Shown: in pieces, positions 37,575-46,844 of the stretch | Layout: the number at the start of each line of letters is the position of its first letter | Numbering within the stretch: position 1 is the stretch's first letter | Assembly: GCA_049965715.1 (NCBI GenBank) | Contig: JBMFWA010000006.1 | Span: forward strand, 17,322-81,321 | Source of the DNA: JAKAFX01 sp049965715 | GTDB taxonomy: Archaea > Thermoplasmatota > Thermoplasmata > Thermoplasmatales > Thermoplasmataceae | DNA: 64,000 nucleotides | Direction: 5' to 3' | The notes under the pieces: generated by a model | What the model saw: the letters and a program-made list of their open reading frames with translations, nothing else | Told to the model about the DNA's origin: nothing | Databases searched by the model: none | Program-made: the position numbers and the translations under genes

Positions 37575-38665
37575 GGCATACTGTCGACAGCACTTATCTC
37601 ATCCATAACATAGCGACCAGGTGACTTTATCTTGAACAGTGACTGGAATTCAGGAGGAGTGAGTATAGGCATGCTGAATTTATCCTCATCGTCAATAGAT
37701 ACCCTCGGGCATCCCGTGAATACGACTGCATCACATCTGAGATTCTCGTAATCCGAGGGTTTCACCTCATCGGCCTTCAGCAGTACTGGATTGAGTCCGA
37801 GAGATGTGGCCTGTTTCATCAGCAACTCAGCAAGCTTGATTCTGTACTGACCAATCTTGGTATCTGCAACCACACAGATGTTCTTCGCATCAACTGCTCT
37901 TGATATCTTGGCGTATCTCTTTCTGAGGAATCTGTCAGTCTCGTCCTTCATGGATAATATCCGCATCTCGTTCACATCAAGGATGAATGTTTCTTTCTCC
38001 GTGGATAACTGCACTCCAATGGCATGGAATTTTCCCGTGCTGACAACAAGATAGCAGTCCACATCACCTGATATGGAATGTGCAGAACTGAAATTGCACC
38101 CGATCACCTGGCCAGGGTAAGTCATCCTCTGATCCTGTTTTCCGATAATGGGATTAAAACCCTTTCCCGCAAGAAAAACACCAACCTTCGCTGCAAGATG
38201 CATGTACTGGATCGAGAACAGAAGTCCGATGTTGTGATATCCGCTGAGGATGTCGAGTGAAATCCTTTCAAGATCCAAATCATGTTCGAAAAAGAACTCC
38301 TCAAATATAACAGGTTTTGGATATCTTACATTGGGCATTATTGAATGTCCGAGCTGAACGATACAGTCCACATCGCTGTACATTTCATAAGTACCGACAT
38401 CGCATGCGCCATAGAAACCACTGGAGGATATCACGACAGAAAATTGCCTGGAAAGTGCATTGAAAAGATCATAGGCCTGCGGCTTCAATCCGTCAGGAAG
38501 CTGCAGAAGAATTTTCTTTGCACCCATTTCGTTGAGCTTATTTATGATGTTTTGAACGTCAGGTTTTCTCATTGGCTCAAGGTAGAGTTTCAGGTCAAAA
38601 TTAAAGTTTGTTAATTCAACGATCTGGCAAAAATGCACCGGATGGAGAACATGCGCATGCATCAC
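37571..38665 (-). CDS. dph2: Diphthamide biosynthesis enzyme Dph2
   Basis: A 364-residue non-canonical radical SAM enzyme that attaches the 3-amino-3-carboxypropyl group to His of elongation factor 2. The three cluster cysteines, one per domain, are Cys88 (YGACDVG), Cys190 (VIGCNFSSA) and Cys319 (FTGCPRVSIDDE). The start is uncertain: GTG/ATG at 38665/38662 give about 20 residues more than usual, and ATG at 38572 is an alternative. Confidence 0.92.
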   Translation of the reverse strand: MMHAHVLHPVHFCQIVELTNFNFDLKLYLEPMRKPDVQNIINKLNEMGAKKILLQLPDGLKPQAYDLFNALSRQFSVVISSSGFYGACDVGTYEMYSDVDCIVQLGHSIMPNVRYPKPVIFEEFFFEHDLDLERISLDILSGYHNIGLLFSIQYMHLAAKVGVFLAGKGFNPIIGKQDQRMTYPGQVIGCNFSSAHSISGDVDCYLVVSTGKFHAIGVQLSTEKETFILDVNEMRILSMKDETDRFLRKRYAKISRAVDAKNICVVADTKIGQYRIKLAELLMKQATSLGLNPVLLKADEVKPSDYENLRCDAVVFTGCPRVSIDDEDKFSMPILTPPEFQSLFKIKSPGRYVMDEISAVDSMP

Positions 38666-38708
38666 TTCACAATAAGGCGGTGGTTAATTTTCTGAGATTC
38701 AGGATTCA

Positions 38709-39980
38709 TCAGAGGTAATTCCGCAACCGGCGTCCCGGAGACCTGTCTGCGATTACAGGTATGCCGTTTACCATGACATACCTCACTATACCTGAATCAA
38801 ATTCGTAGGCTATCTTTTTGTAGTCGTCCACATCCAGGACAAGCAGATCCGCCTTCTTTCCGATACCTATTGATCCTCTTTCGCTGGAAATTCCAAGTGA
38901 GTATGCAGGGTTGACTGTAACTGCATTGATAGCAGATTCTATGGTGAAGTGGGAAAACCTCACACCAAGGTATATCGCATATAGGATGTTGGAGCTGTAC
39001 GTAGAAGGAGAACAGTCAGTGGCGATAGACACCGGAATATCCCTGTTCATAAATCGCCTGTAATCCGGCATCTCATAAGGGTCCAGACTGTATGCAGTGA
39101 TGGGAAGCAACGTAGCCATTGCACCGCTTTTCGCTATCGCCTCAAGGTTCCGGTCAGAGAGTTTAATCAGATGGTCTACGGAAACCACTCCGCTGCCGGA
39201 AATGTGATCGAGGCAGCCTATGTCTGCGATCTCGTTGGAATGCATTCGCAAAGGAATGCCAAGTTCCTCAGCCTTATTCTCCAACCTTAAAAGCGATTCT
39301 GTGCCAAACGCACCCATATCGCAGAATATGTCCGCAAAATCAACGTCGCTGGAGAATTCAGGCAGCATCTGGTTACATACCTGATCAGTGTATTCATTTT
39401 CATTGAATCCGGGAGGAATCACGTGGAGCCCAAGAAACGTCTTCTTCACATTTATAAGACTGGTTCCACTGATGCGGTTCATTACATGTATCAGCTTTGC
39501 TTCATTATCCCTGTCGATTCCGTATCCGGTTTTCATCTCCATGGTGGTGGTTCCGTTGGAAACAGCAGAGTATATTCTGCGCATGGTCTGCCGAAAAATT
39601 TCAGTTTCAGAAGATGAGGCAACATCCCTGAAGGTCCTGTATATTCCTCCTCCTCTTTCCTGAATCTCCAGATAGCTCATGCCTGCAAGTTTCTCATAAA
39701 ACTCGTTCTCTCTGGTTCCAGAAAAAACGACATGGGTGTGGCTGTCAACGAATCCAGGCATCACTATGTTACCGCGGGCATCAATTTCCCTGATTCTGTA
39801 TTTTTTTTTCAATGAGTTGAACCCTGACGCATCCAGAATATCTTCCACAATGCCGTTTCTTATGAAGATACCTTCACCTTCAACAAAGGTGATCCTGTTT
39901 GCATCGGAACCGGCAACAGGATTAGTTTTCCTTTTAGCCGGACCTATAATTCCGGATATGCCAGTGATCAGATAATCCAT
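38709..39980 (-). CDS. hutI: Imidazolonepropionase
   Basis: An amidohydrolase of 423 residues that opens the ring of 4-imidazolone-5-propanoate in histidine breakdown. The metal motif is DSHTHVVFSGTRENEF (His81, His83), which also includes the substrate Arg; later motifs are FLGLHVIPP and ATDCSPSTYSS. No other histidine-degradation gene lies in the window. It precedes dph2 on the same strand with a 43-base gap. Confidence 0.9.
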   Translation of the reverse strand: MDYLITGISGIIGPAKRKTNPVAGSDANRITFVEGEGIFIRNGIVEDILDASGFNSLKKKYRIREIDARGNIVMPGFVDSHTHVVFSGTRENEFYEKLAGMSYLEIQERGGGIYRTFRDVASSSETEIFRQTMRRIYSAVSNGTTTMEMKTGYGIDRDNEAKLIHVMNRISGTSLINVKKTFLGLHVIPPGFNENEYTDQVCNQMLPEFSSDVDFADIFCDMGAFGTESLLRLENKAEELGIPLRMHSNEIADIGCLDHISGSGVVSVDHLIKLSDRNLEAIAKSGAMATLLPITAYSLDPYEMPDYRRFMNRDIPVSIATDCSPSTYSSNILYAIYLGVRFSHFTIESAINAVTVNPAYSLGISSERGSIGIGKKADLLVLDVDDYKKIAYEFDSGIVRYVMVNGIPVIADRSPGRRLRNYL

Positions 39981-40032
39981 TAGGAAAGGAATACACTATG
40001 CATATATTTGCAATTACTTCTTGTGTTTACAT

Positions 40033-40755
40033 TCACATACCGGAAATGATGGCAATCACAAATCCTATGGATATGGGAAGCAGGAAGGGTGTTTTGAAGA
40101 GCAAATACTTCTTTCCCCTGTATTCTCTGGTAGAATATCTTTCAGGGTGAGATTCGAGTGTTTTCTGATCGAATTCTATGGAAAACAGCGACATGACAGA
40201 GATCTTAGATTTTTTTCGAATGTTCAACAACAGGAGGTAAGGGATGAAGAAGACAGAAACCAGAGAGGCGTTAAGAATCAACAGGAAAATCATCGGAAAC
40301 TGAACCCCGTATGGTAATGGATGGAACACCTGCAGGATCGTTATGGGATTGAGGAAAGACAGGGAAATGGAAAGAAATGCTTTTATATCTCCAATACCGA
40401 AAAATTTCTCACCAATCCCAAGAATATAGGCAAAAAACATGAATATGACTGCGGACAATAGCAATGGAGACTGAAGCAAAAAGATAAAGCCTGCCGCAAA
40501 AATAGCTGTGCCCGTTGCAATGTATACAGGAAGGTTGTTATGTACAAATGTCAGGAGGAACAATGCGAGAACAACGGTTACGAAGAGCGGCGAAATTCCA
40601 GACAGAATATCCAGTATAGCGCCTGCGGCGACCAGAGGAACGAAAAGAAATGGGTTCACGGATCTAGTACGTATATCGCCGTAGGAGGCGTAGCCAAGAA
40701 GGATAAGTGTGAGAGCAAAGAAGTAGATGTAAACAACCTGTTCCACTATGTTCAC
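40033..40755 (-). CDS. Type IV prepilin / preflagellin peptidase (A24)
   Basis: A 240-residue membrane aspartyl protease with about six hydrophobic helices. The two catalytic aspartates lie in YASYGDIRTRSVN and GIGDIKAFLS, the xGD signature of the A24 family. It removes class III signal peptides from archaellin or pilin-like proteins. A basic C-terminal stretch of about 45 residues precedes a last membrane helix, longer than in many relatives. It overlaps the upstream dehydrogenase gene by four bases. Confidence 0.82.
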   Translation of the reverse strand: MNIVEQVVYIYFFALTLILLGYASYGDIRTRSVNPFLFVPLVAAGAILDILSGISPLFVTVVLALFLLTFVHNNLPVYIATGTAIFAAGFIFLLQSPLLLSAVIFMFFAYILGIGEKFFGIGDIKAFLSISLSFLNPITILQVFHPLPYGVQFPMIFLLILNASLVSVFFIPYLLLLNIRKKSKISVMSLFSIEFDQKTLESHPERYSTREYRGKKYLLFKTPFLLPISIGFVIAIISGM

Positions 40756-41621
40756 TCAATCTTTTTGTTGAATTCAGATACTGCAGACATATCATTGTCT
40801 CCGAGATTCATGCGAAGAGCTGCAGAGTATATCTGAGTAACTATGCTTCCTATCAACGAGGGAAGATTTTCCTCACTGGAAACCTCCATGAAATATTTGA
40901 GATCCTTAAGCTGATGCGCAAGTTTGAATTCGGGTGAAAAATCCTTTGCGATTATCTTTTCCTTCTTAAGATCAAGTATTCTGGAACCAGCTCCTCCACC
41001 CTCTAGGATATCAAGCAGGAGTGAACTCTTCAACCCAATCTTTTCAGATATTGCAACGGCCTCGGCAAGGATCGCCATATTTGTGCCCATGACCAGATTG
41101 TTGATGAGCTTCACCTTAGTACCGCTACCGTTCGGGCCAACGTAGTAAACATGCTTAGAAAAGGTTTTCAGCATAGGTTCAATCTTATTGTATACAGTCT
41201 GATCCCCACCGACGACTGTGACAAGAGAGCTGGAAGATGCAGCCTTTGTACTTCCGATGACAGGAGAATCAAGATAATAAACGCTTCTTTTCTTAAGGGC
41301 CTCCGCAACCCTGACCGAGGTCTTAAGACTCACAGTGCTAAGGTCTATCACCGTCGTTTTCTCTCTTATATAATCTGCAGCGGAATCTCCATTCAGGAGA
41401 ATGGATTCAACCGCTCCGGAATCAGTAAGCGATAAAAACACAGTATCACAATTTTGAAACAGCATAGAAGGATTGTTAGCTATTTCAGTATTGTCTGAAA
41501 TGTGGCCAACAATCTTTTCCCTGGTTCTGTTGTACACACAACTCACTGGAAATTTGGCATCGACCTTCCCGTAAATGATGGACCCCATCATTCCGAATCC
41601 CAGAAAACCTATCTTGGACAT
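40752..41621 (-). CDS. 3-hydroxyisobutyrate dehydrogenase-family enzyme
   Basis: A 289-residue beta-hydroxyacid dehydrogenase. It begins with the nucleotide motif IGFLGFGMMGS, has the substrate segment DSPVIGSTKAASS, the catalytic lysine region GTKVKLINNLVMG and a C-terminal helical domain. Substrates in the family include 3-hydroxyisobutyrate, tartronate semialdehyde, succinic semialdehyde and imines; the specific one cannot be read. The coupling with a prepilin peptidase gene has no obvious meaning. Confidence 0.85.
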   Translation of the reverse strand: MSKIGFLGFGMMGSIIYGKVDAKFPVSCVYNRTREKIVGHISDNTEIANNPSMLFQNCDTVFLSLTDSGAVESILLNGDSAADYIREKTTVIDLSTVSLKTSVRVAEALKKRSVYYLDSPVIGSTKAASSSSLVTVVGGDQTVYNKIEPMLKTFSKHVYYVGPNGSGTKVKLINNLVMGTNMAILAEAVAISEKIGLKSSLLLDILEGGGAGSRILDLKKEKIIAKDFSPEFKLAHQLKDLKYFMEVSSEENLPSLIGSIVTQIYSAALRMNLGDNDMSAVSEFNKKIE

Positions 41622-41671
41622 ATGGGGCTTCTCCTAGGTAAATAATATAATTTTGGGATTAAAAAAATTAT

Positions 41672-42103
41672 TTATGGGCTGATCTTTATTGCTCTCGTGG
41701 GGCAAACGCTTTCGCAAGCCATACAGAAAATACACTCGCTCTCCCTGACAGGATCACATTTATCCGTTCTGTATTTTGCATAAAGCTCCTTATCCTTCTC
41801 GATATGCTTGTCGTTGCCCGTGCCCATCTGTCCAGGGTTAAGCTGCCACTCGTAAAGGCTCACCGGGCAGACATCCATGCAGGCCCCGTCGGCCACACAG
41901 GATTCCCAGTCAACTGCGACCTTTGTTCCATGTATACCCAATTTTGTTGGATAGGGTTTACCCGTGGCGTCCATTCTCTGAATTCCCTCAGCCCGGACGT
42001 CATGATCATGATGCTTTCCAGTAATCGGGTAGTGTGCCGTATCTTCCAAGAAGTTCTCATCTATTGGTTTAGGTTTATAGTCCAATGTTTCTACTTTTAC
42101 CAA
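41672..42103 (-). CDS. zfx: Zinc-containing dicluster ferredoxin
   Basis: A 143-residue ferredoxin of the Thermoplasma/Sulfolobus zinc type. The N-terminal extension carries His24, His31, His32 and His34, candidates for zinc binding. Cluster sites are CVADGACMDVCP (Cys69, 75, 79), where an Asp stands in the second position as in 3Fe-4S sites, and CIFCMACESVCP (Cys124-134) for 4Fe-4S. In these archaea it accepts electrons from 2-oxoacid oxidoreductases. The TTG start has AAGGTGG just upstream. Confidence 0.9.
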   Translation of the reverse strand: MVKVETLDYKPKPIDENFLEDTAHYPITGKHHDHDVRAEGIQRMDATGKPYPTKLGIHGTKVAVDWESCVADGACMDVCPVSLYEWQLNPGQMGTGNDKHIEKDKELYAKYRTDKCDPVRESECIFCMACESVCPTRAIKISP

Positions 42104-42354
42104 GGTACCACCTTTTTCTTAATATCAAGGAAGATATTTAAATTATTGGATTATTTCTTCGGATATTGTTCACCAAAAGTGACAAATGAAGGCTCCGGGA
42201 AAGTAGTTTCAGTCGAATTGTAAGCAACAGACAGGCTTGTATACAGAATCTCAAAATGTAGTGCATCATGATGGACCGATCCTTTATATGATATTTCACA
42301 AATTTTTGGCCACAGTTAGCCAGAAAATTACTATTTTTAGTGGTGCATATATAT

Positions 42355-43365
42355 TTACTTCGTATTTTTGTAAACTCGGAGAAGTGAAGACATATGCCAG
42401 TGATTCGGGGAATAAGATTTCACGATATGCACCTGTTTTATCTCCACCCTTGTGTTGTAAATGGAAAATTTTCGTTGAATGAACGAGTTCACATCCTTCA
42501 ACATCTCGGTAGAGAGAAGAAAATGGATCAAAAGATACCCCCCATCCATTAAATTTGAGATCGCATGGTCAATATAAAGAAATGAGTCAAAGTTTCCCAT
42601 AACTATGAGAGTGGCCTTTTCCTTTAATGATACATCCCTGCAGTCCATGTTGACACTCCTGATCTTATGGGAAAGACCATTGATCCTGGCCGACTTCTTC
42701 AGGAACTTTATTGACAATGGATTGATGTCTGTACACACTACTTCACTGCACCCGGAATATTTTGCAAGTGGAAGTGAGAAATATCCTATTCCTGAAAACA
42801 TGTCGAATACAATCCCGCCCTCAATCCTGATGTTCCGCATGTCGGTCCTCTCATTGACGTTTCCTGGGGAGAACATTATTTTCTCAGGATCGAACACGTA
42901 TCTGATCCCGTTTTCAACATGGGTTATTGAACCATGCCTTCCATATGCCAGTCTGATTTCAGGTTCTCTCATCTGGCCTGCTATGTGACCGGTTATGATG
43001 TAAACTTTTCTGGCTTTAAGACCTTTGGAAATTTCGCGCAATACGGGACGGTTCCAGCATCCTCTGAACTTTCTGAATACCACCGCATCACCATAACGTA
43101 TCCATTTTTCTGGCACTCTGGCCTTTATTCCTGCACTGCGCAGTCTTTTATTTATTGCTGCTACGGGGTTCTCGCCCATATTACGGGATTCAAATTCAAC
43201 ATCGACTGTTTTGTATTTTGGGGCTAAAACAGTTTCATCTACAGGTACTATAATACTGTCTCCAGATTTTTTTATCTTGAGATCTTTCCTGATCAGATTG
43301 CGTGCCAGCAGTTCTTTTATTACACTGTCTGCTGTTTCCTTTGGCACCACAACTGCCCTGGTCAC
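42355..43365 (-). CDS. taw2: tRNA-Phe wybutosine enzyme Taw2
   Basis: A 336-residue SAM-dependent enzyme of the Trm5/Tyw2 superfamily. The signature YGRHGSITHVENGIRYVFDPEKIMFSPGN is close to the archaeal Tyw2/Taw2 form (FSPGN..ER), unlike Trm5, which has FNPR-type residues. The SAM motif FDMFSGIGYFS lies at about residue 189. Taw2 transfers the aminocarboxypropyl group of SAM to 4-demethylwyosine at position 37 of tRNA-Phe. Trm5 is the main alternative. Confidence 0.8.
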   Translation of the reverse strand: MTRAVVVPKETADSVIKELLARNLIRKDLKIKKSGDSIIVPVDETVLAPKYKTVDVEFESRNMGENPVAAINKRLRSAGIKARVPEKWIRYGDAVVFRKFRGCWNRPVLREISKGLKARKVYIITGHIAGQMREPEIRLAYGRHGSITHVENGIRYVFDPEKIMFSPGNVNERTDMRNIRIEGGIVFDMFSGIGYFSLPLAKYSGCSEVVCTDINPLSIKFLKKSARINGLSHKIRSVNMDCRDVSLKEKATLIVMGNFDSFLYIDHAISNLMDGGYLLIHFLLSTEMLKDVNSFIQRKFSIYNTRVEIKQVHIVKSYSPNHWHMSSLLRVYKNTK

Positions 43366-43591
43366 GGGTTCTTTATGCTCTGCGGCAATTTATTTATTTT
43401 CCAGTCGTCCTTTTTGGTTGGATATATTTTGGAAATTATTCCGGGGGAGCCCGCACAGGATATCATATTGGTCAACTGATACAACTTGAATTTATGGAAG
43501 CGGAAATGCACGCACTGGATTAATGAGAAACTCAAAAACATTCGAAAGATATTTATTGCGAAGAACAATCACTCTTTTACTTTTGCGATGA

Positions 43592-44488
43592 ATGGTAATC
43601 ATGAGTGAGCTTCTTCCTGAATTTGAACAAAAGCGTGAATTGATTAGGCAGATTGTAGAGGAACACGTAAAGAAGAGAGATCAAGCGGCCGATGAGGCTG
43701 TTTATAATGCTCAGCAACGTGATATCCTTAACGCAAAGGTAAAGGAAATGAGAGATCAGGTCAAGGAGCTTATTGCCCAGAAAAGTGCTCTTATAGAGGA
43801 AGTCCAGAAGCTCAGACCAGAGAAGGAGAAAGAGTATGGCGAGCTTTCTGAGTTGAGAAAACAGTACAGACAAATTCGCGAGTCAGCCGGTGTTGAAGGG
43901 GTTGACCAGCGAGACATAAGGGCCAAGGAAAAGGAGCTTCAGAGACTCATCAAGAGACAGGAAACAACTGCTCTGGAGAAGTCCGAAGAAATGAAGATTG
44001 TTTCGGAGATAAGGAAACTGACAAACGAAATCAAGAAGATGAAAGCGTCTCTGGATCAGGAACTGGAGAATAACGACAAGGTAAAGGAAATAAACCAGAA
44101 GATTGCTGAAAAAAAGAAAATTGCCGAGGACTCCAAGAAAAAGATTGAGGAAATCTCATCGCAGATATCCCGCATCAGTGAGCAGATTAATACGATGCTT
44201 CAGGAGCTTGATGAGACAAGGAGAAAATCAGATGAATTCCACGAGACATTCATCAAGTTCAATCAGGAGTCGGAGAAGGAACACCAGGCTTTCATACAGG
44301 CCAAGAATGATCTCAGGGATCTGGAAAAGGTCATTTATGGCATAAGGACAAAAGACAGGACTTCCAAGAAAAAGGAGAAGGAAGGGGAACTCCAGAAGAA
44401 GGCTACAGTACTTTTTGATAAATTTAAAAATGGGGAACAGTTAACGACAGAAGATCTGCTTATCCTGCAAAAAGCAGGTTTCTTGTAA
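43592..44488 (+). CDS. Long coiled-coil protein (COG1340 type)
   Basis: A 298-residue protein predicted to be almost wholly coiled coil (heptads from about 5 to 255, rich in Lys, Glu and Gln) with a short C-terminal domain ending LTTEDLLILQKAGFL. This is the layout of the widespread archaeal COG1340 coiled-coil proteins, sometimes labelled phosphoserine phosphatase without support. The role is unknown; a scaffold is likely. It is followed after 2 bases by the DUF131 gene. Confidence 0.75.
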   Translation: MVIMSELLPEFEQKRELIRQIVEEHVKKRDQAADEAVYNAQQRDILNAKVKEMRDQVKELIAQKSALIEEVQKLRPEKEKEYGELSELRKQYRQIRESAGVEGVDQRDIRAKEKELQRLIKRQETTALEKSEEMKIVSEIRKLTNEIKKMKASLDQELENNDKVKEINQKIAEKKKIAEDSKKKIEEISSQISRISEQINTMLQELDETRRKSDEFHETFIKFNQESEKEHQAFIQAKNDLRDLEKVIYGIRTKDRTSKKKEKEGELQKKATVLFDKFKNGEQLTTEDLLILQKAGFL

Positions 44489-44490
44489 AG

Positions 44491-44874
44491 ATGAAGTATT
44501 TTGCTGTAGGATTCTCGCTTATACTATTCGGCGTTGTTTTATTGGTGATATTTTCATTAATGGGACTGGCGTCGGTCGGTTTATTCATTATATTCCCGTT
44601 TTTCTTTTCAACAAATCCAGTTTCTGCGATACCCGTCATCATTATTATTTTTGGTTTTCTCATCCTCTTTTTTGCTCCATTTTCAACTTCAATCGAACGC
44701 GATGAGGACCACGATGAACCCGATCTTCAGGGGGAGAGCAAAAAGAGTTTTGGTGGCATTATCATGATCGGCCCCATCCCAATCATCTTTGGAAGCAGCA
44801 GAAAAATGGTCTATGCACTCATCGGTGTGGCCGTGGTTATAATTATTCTATTTTTCGTCTTCTACTACTTCTGA
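44491..44874 (+). CDS. DUF131 / TIGR00304 membrane protein
   Basis: A 127-residue protein with three hydrophobic helices (two N-terminal, one C-terminal) around an acidic loop, with the conserved GGIIMIGPIPIIFGS block before the last helix. This matches the archaeal TIGR00304/DUF131 family of unknown function. It is coupled to the coiled-coil gene. Its 3' end overlaps the convergent nucleotidyltransferase gene by 27 bases. Confidence 0.78.
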   Translation: MKYFAVGFSLILFGVVLLVIFSLMGLASVGLFIIFPFFFSTNPVSAIPVIIIIFGFLILFFAPFSTSIERDEDHDEPDLQGESKKSFGGIIMIGPIPIIFGSSRKMVYALIGVAVVIIILFFVFYYF

Positions 44875-45939
44875 AGAGAGCGATACATTGTATACCCTGG
44901 AATTACTCTGCAGGTTCAATCTGGGCGAAAGTACGCTCTGGTTGATCTCACAATTTTCTCCTATGGAGGTCTGGCGCATTATCACAGACTTGTAAATCTT
45001 GGTACCGTCCATTATCTTAACGGAGTCCATGATCATGGAATCAACTATCTCCACGTTCGACCCAATCGTTACGTTGTCATAGATGGCGGAAGAAGTTACT
45101 GTTGAATTTTTACCCAAGTTAACCCCGTTTCCTATGTACGTTGAACCCTTGATGATCCCGTTTTTCAGGCCGGTTGGATTCTGGGGCATTATCACCGTGC
45201 CGTCCACGTTCTCTGTCTTCACTCTGTTACCGTATTTTCTCGTCATGATCTGATTGGCAGTGATCATGTCGTTTGGTCTTCCGGTGTCCAGCCATGTTCC
45301 GTTGGCCTTGAATCCATAAACCTTGAAACCACTTTTCAGAAGTTCTGGAAAAAGCTGCCTGCCAAAGTCATATGGCTTGTTAAGCGGTATGAAGTCGAGA
45401 ATCTCTGGTTCGATTACGTATATACCGGCATTGACAAGATTTGAAAACGCTTCCTCCTTTGTAGGTTTCTCTATAAACCTCTTCACCAGGTCATTTTCAA
45501 GGTCTACAACGCCAAGTTGGGAAGGATCTTCAACGCTGGTCAGCGCTATTGTTAGCTTTGATTTCCTGTCCCTGTGAAATTTTATTAGTTCCTTGATATC
45601 AAAATCAGCCAGTACATCGCCACTTCCCACAACGAAGGTATCATCCACGAAATCTCCAGCAATCCTTATGCTGCCCGCTGTCCCTGCGGGTTCCATCTCA
45701 ACGGAAAATAATATGTTCTGGTCGGGCTTTTTATGTTCAAGCACACCCTCTATCAGAGCCTGAAATTTGTATCCTGTTGTTATTATAACATCCTTTATTC
45801 CGGCATTGAAAAATGAGTTAAGAGTGTAGTCAATGCACGGTCTTCCAGCTATTGGAACCATTGGTTTCGGTATTGAGTATGTGATCGGCCTGAGTCTGGT
45901 GCCCTTACCTCCAGCCATTACTATTCCCTTGATCGTCAT
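44848..45939 (-). CDS. Sugar-phosphate nucleotidyltransferase
   Basis: A 363-residue NDP-sugar pyrophosphorylase. The catalytic domain opens GIVMAGGKGTRLRPIT with a KPM lysine and has GSGDVLADFD and EKPTKEEAF. The C-terminal third (about 245-350) is a left-handed beta helix of hexapeptide repeats (YIGNGVNLGKNSTV pattern). The likely products are GDP-mannose or dTDP/UDP-glucose for glycoproteins and glycolipids; the nucleotide choice cannot be read safely. Confidence 0.85.
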   Translation of the reverse strand: MTIKGIVMAGGKGTRLRPITYSIPKPMVPIAGRPCIDYTLNSFFNAGIKDVIITTGYKFQALIEGVLEHKKPDQNILFSVEMEPAGTAGSIRIAGDFVDDTFVVGSGDVLADFDIKELIKFHRDRKSKLTIALTSVEDPSQLGVVDLENDLVKRFIEKPTKEEAFSNLVNAGIYVIEPEILDFIPLNKPYDFGRQLFPELLKSGFKVYGFKANGTWLDTGRPNDMITANQIMTRKYGNRVKTENVDGTVIMPQNPTGLKNGIIKGSTYIGNGVNLGKNSTVTSSAIYDNVTIGSNVEIVDSMIMDSVKIMDGTKIYKSVIMRQTSIGENCEINQSVLSPRLNLQSNSRVYNVSLSSEVVEDEK

Positions 45940-46164
45940 GGCTGCAAATCAGTCACAGTCTAATTAAGATTTTTCCACTGCTTACTTTATGTTATCCCAG
46001 CTTCAGCATGCATGAACACAAACCACGCCATACGGGATCAGATAATTTATTATAGATATGCATATATTATATTCATTTTTAATTACAGATGGCGCATGTA
46101 GAACCACTTGCTCATTTTACAAACATTGCACAAAGCTTTTTTGTCACTCTTTGTTATGTAATTA

Positions 46165-46629
46165 ATGTCAGGAAGACTAAAGATATGGAGAGAGGATAAA
46201 TTTGAGCAGTCGTCTGTTATTGCGTTCTTGGACAAGTTTCGGTCAGAGGACACTATACATCTCATACTGTCTGATGGAATAATAATAGATCCTGAGGTCA
46301 TAAAGCAGAATGATGCCGGCGGCAAACTGAAGATACAGAGAATTCTTACGCCCTATCAGCTGGAAAGAATACTGATGGAATCGGACAATTACCCGTACAT
46401 GATCTGCATCAGATCCGACATCATTGATTCCTGGTCAGTCCACGTGATGGAGAGTCTCTATGATATCATGAGGATCAAAAGCAATTTCTACGGATGCATC
46501 ATGGAAACGCTTATTGTTGGCCAGCATGGTATATTTGAGAATTACTTTGGAAAGAAATTCTACAATCCCATTGACACCACCAAATACAGGAAAGGTCTGT
46601 ACACATGGGAAGAAGCACCCCTACAGTAA
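46165..46629 (+). CDS. First protein of the PolB2 operon (possible RadA-like)
   Basis: A 154-residue protein of mixed alpha/beta pattern. Segments LILSDGIIIDPE, IQRILTPYQLERIL and YPYMICIRSDIID recall a shortened RecA/RadA-like core without a Walker A motif, in the way inactive RadA paralogs accompany PolB2 in other archaea. This is inference. Its end overlaps the next gene by 25 bases and the whole set is read toward polB2. Confidence 0.55.
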   Translation: MSGRLKIWREDKFEQSSVIAFLDKFRSEDTIHLILSDGIIIDPEVIKQNDAGGKLKIQRILTPYQLERILMESDNYPYMICIRSDIIDSWSVHVMESLYDIMRIKSNFYGCIMETLIVGQHGIFENYFGKKFYNPIDTTKYRKGLYTWEEAPLQ

Positions 46630-46844
46630 GACAGTATTTCAATTCCATATCCGCTGTTTACGGCAAAATGGAATCCATGATGAGATCGGAGGATATACCA
46701 TATCTTCATGAGCTTATAAAAATGGGAAAATTGCACTCTCCTGAAGTCTCAACTGCAGGAATGAATCCAGAAATAGGATTCATAGTCTCCATACTTATAG
46801 AGATCATGAAAGATGTAGACAAGATTTTGAACGATAGAAAATGA
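46605..46844 (+). CDS. Second, small helical protein of the PolB2 operon
   Basis: A 79-residue protein, mostly helical with a charged C-terminus (MKDVDKILNDRK). It overlaps the gene before it by 25 bases and polB2 by four, so its translation is coupled to both. No family is recognised. Position suggests a subunit or accessory factor for the polymerase. Confidence 0.6.
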   Translation: MGRSTPTVRQYFNSISAVYGKMESMMRSEDIPYLHELIKMGKLHSPEVSTAGMNPEIGFIVSILIEIMKDVDKILNDRK